Shown here one piece after another: positions 37,646-38,329 of a stretch of 38,329 nt of DNA; the stretch's first letter is position 1; every line of letters begins with the position of its first letter. The stretch lies in IMG/VR virus record IMGVR_UViG_3300030419_002248, positions 1 through 38,329 of that record. The stretch is one strand, 5' to 3'. The notes below the pieces were generated by a model. The model was not told where the DNA came from, made no database searches, and was given only the letters and a program-made list of their open reading frames with translations. The position numbers and the translations under genes were made by a program. This DNA is from a virus.

Positions 37646-38329
37646 ATGAGAGAAGCATTAAAAACTAGCATTAGTAAATATGCTCAAGCATCTAATTCTG
37701 CGATGAGTATAGAAAATGTTCAAGGTAAAGGTCTTCAATTAGTAGTTAGATTTGCTAATAGAAAGCATTATATACCTTTAAGTAGCTCACCTCTTAACCC
37801 TGATGAGCATAAGAATCCTGCTCATATAAATACTATGTCAGTTACAAGAGGAGGCAGTATAGGGGTAAATACTATATCCCCTGATGATCAATTAACAGTA
37901 TCTGGTGGTGAAGCTGAATCAGGTATTATAAATATTTGGGCAGACGAGGGAGATGATAATGCAGATAAATGGAGATTAATAGCAGTGAATGGTGGGAATT
38001 TAGAGTTACAATCATATTCAAGTGGTAGTTGGGTTGCCTTGGCTTCTTATAGAACAGATGGAAGATTAGCAGGTGGATGCATAAAAGATGAAGATGATAT
38101 GGCTTCTAATTCTGCAGCTCATATTGCAAGTCAACAATCAATTAAAGCTTATGTAGACTATACTAGATATATAAGACACATTATGAATGTAGGATGGAAT
38201 GCTTCAAATGCCAATAAAGATTATCTTCCATTAACAGGGTATATTAGTGAAAGAGATTCAGCTTCAAGTAGTAATGAATATATCGCATTTGTTGCACCTT
38301 ATGATGGGCTACTTGATAAAGTAGTAGTT
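37646..38329 (+). CDS. Tail fibre protein (3'-partial)
   Basis: The frame is open to the right edge (228 codons visible). GGSIGVNTISPDDQLTVSGG is the G-I-G-T-x-S-P-x-x-x-L-x-V-S-G repeat unit of phage tail fibres, and DEDDMASNSAAHIASQQSIK followed by AYVD is the common D-x-D-x-M-A-S-x-S trimer-forming block. The N-terminal ~50 residues would attach to the tail. The ATG at 37646 lacks a strong ribosome site; TTTAGTATTA repeats lie just before it. It should determine host range. Confidence 0.8.
   Translation, partial: MREALKTSISKYAQASNSAMSIENVQGKGLQLVVRFANRKHYIPLSSSPLNPDEHKNPAHINTMSVTRGGSIGVNTISPDDQLTVSGGEAESGIINIWADEGDDNADKWRLIAVNGGNLELQSYSSGSWVALASYRTDGRLAGGCIKDEDDMASNSAAHIASQQSIKAYVDYTRYIRHIMNVGWNASNANKDYLPLTGYISERDSASSSNEYIAFVAPYDGLLDKVVV

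Noticed and set aside
1-38329. CRISPR array, transposon, integrase or prophage attachment site
   Set aside because: No regularly spaced repeats, transposase, integrase or paired att-like repeats were seen anywhere in the window.

Overview
The window is part of the genome of a tailed double-stranded DNA bacteriophage. It has terminase, portal, scaffold and capsid genes in the usual order, a lysis block, tail genes and an opposed replication operon. The DNA is strongly A+T rich, genes are packed with ATGA/TAATG overlaps, and most starts have a clear AGGAG-type ribosome site, so the host is a Shine-Dalgarno-using bacterium. The host itself cannot be named from the sequence. The large portal, the absence of a tape-measure or sheath gene, and the P22/T7-like tail-connector style suggest a podovirus-like particle. 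Both ends of the window cut genes, so the genome is larger than this.

Layout. (1) 1-6185, plus strand: the 3' part of a giant virion protein with a multi-subunit-RNA-polymerase-type metal motif (DYDFD), then a 932-residue companion with hydrophobic C-terminal segments, closed by a strong terminator. (2) 6231-19107, minus strand: the early/replication operon, read right to left. It runs from small early proteins, a GHxH/DUF6745-like pair and a RecA/Sak4-like ATPase whose Walker A lies at the C-terminus, through an SSB-like protein, a primase-helicase fusion, a DUF932 protein, a possible histone-fold protein and many zinc-ribbon microproteins, to a MazG-like protein, a DNA methyltransferase and a Holliday-junction-resolvase-like nuclease. 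Gaps in this operon hold unusual GC-clamped RNA hairpins. (3) 19108-19539: a divergent regulatory gap of about 430 bases with no gene but with possible structured RNA. (4) 19540-30974, plus strand: packaging and head genes (small and large terminase, portal, scaffold, major capsid, decoration, connector proteins). (5) 31038-35372: decoration and LamG lectin proteins, then a lysis block of small membrane proteins, a lysozyme-like endolysin and a zinc-ribbon metallophosphoesterase, with a class II asparaginyl-tRNA-synthetase-like enzyme in the middle. (6) 35384-38329: tail proteins and the start of a tail fibre that runs off the window.

How the parts may work together. The polymerase-like virion protein and its membrane-active neighbour could enter the cell with the DNA and transcribe the minus-strand operon, as shown for crAss-like phages. 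That operon would supply priming, unwinding, single-strand binding and strand annealing. A DNA polymerase is not in this window. Late genes then build the head, package DNA and lyse the cell.

The most notable observations are the circularly permuted P-loop ATPase (14384-15136), the DxDxD polymerase-like virion protein (left edge), the asparaginyl-synthetase-like protein in the lysis block, a nested switch-like RNA leader (10598-10798), a possible in-frame TGA readthrough just before the portal, and a 22-23-base motif repeated in two late intergenic gaps.
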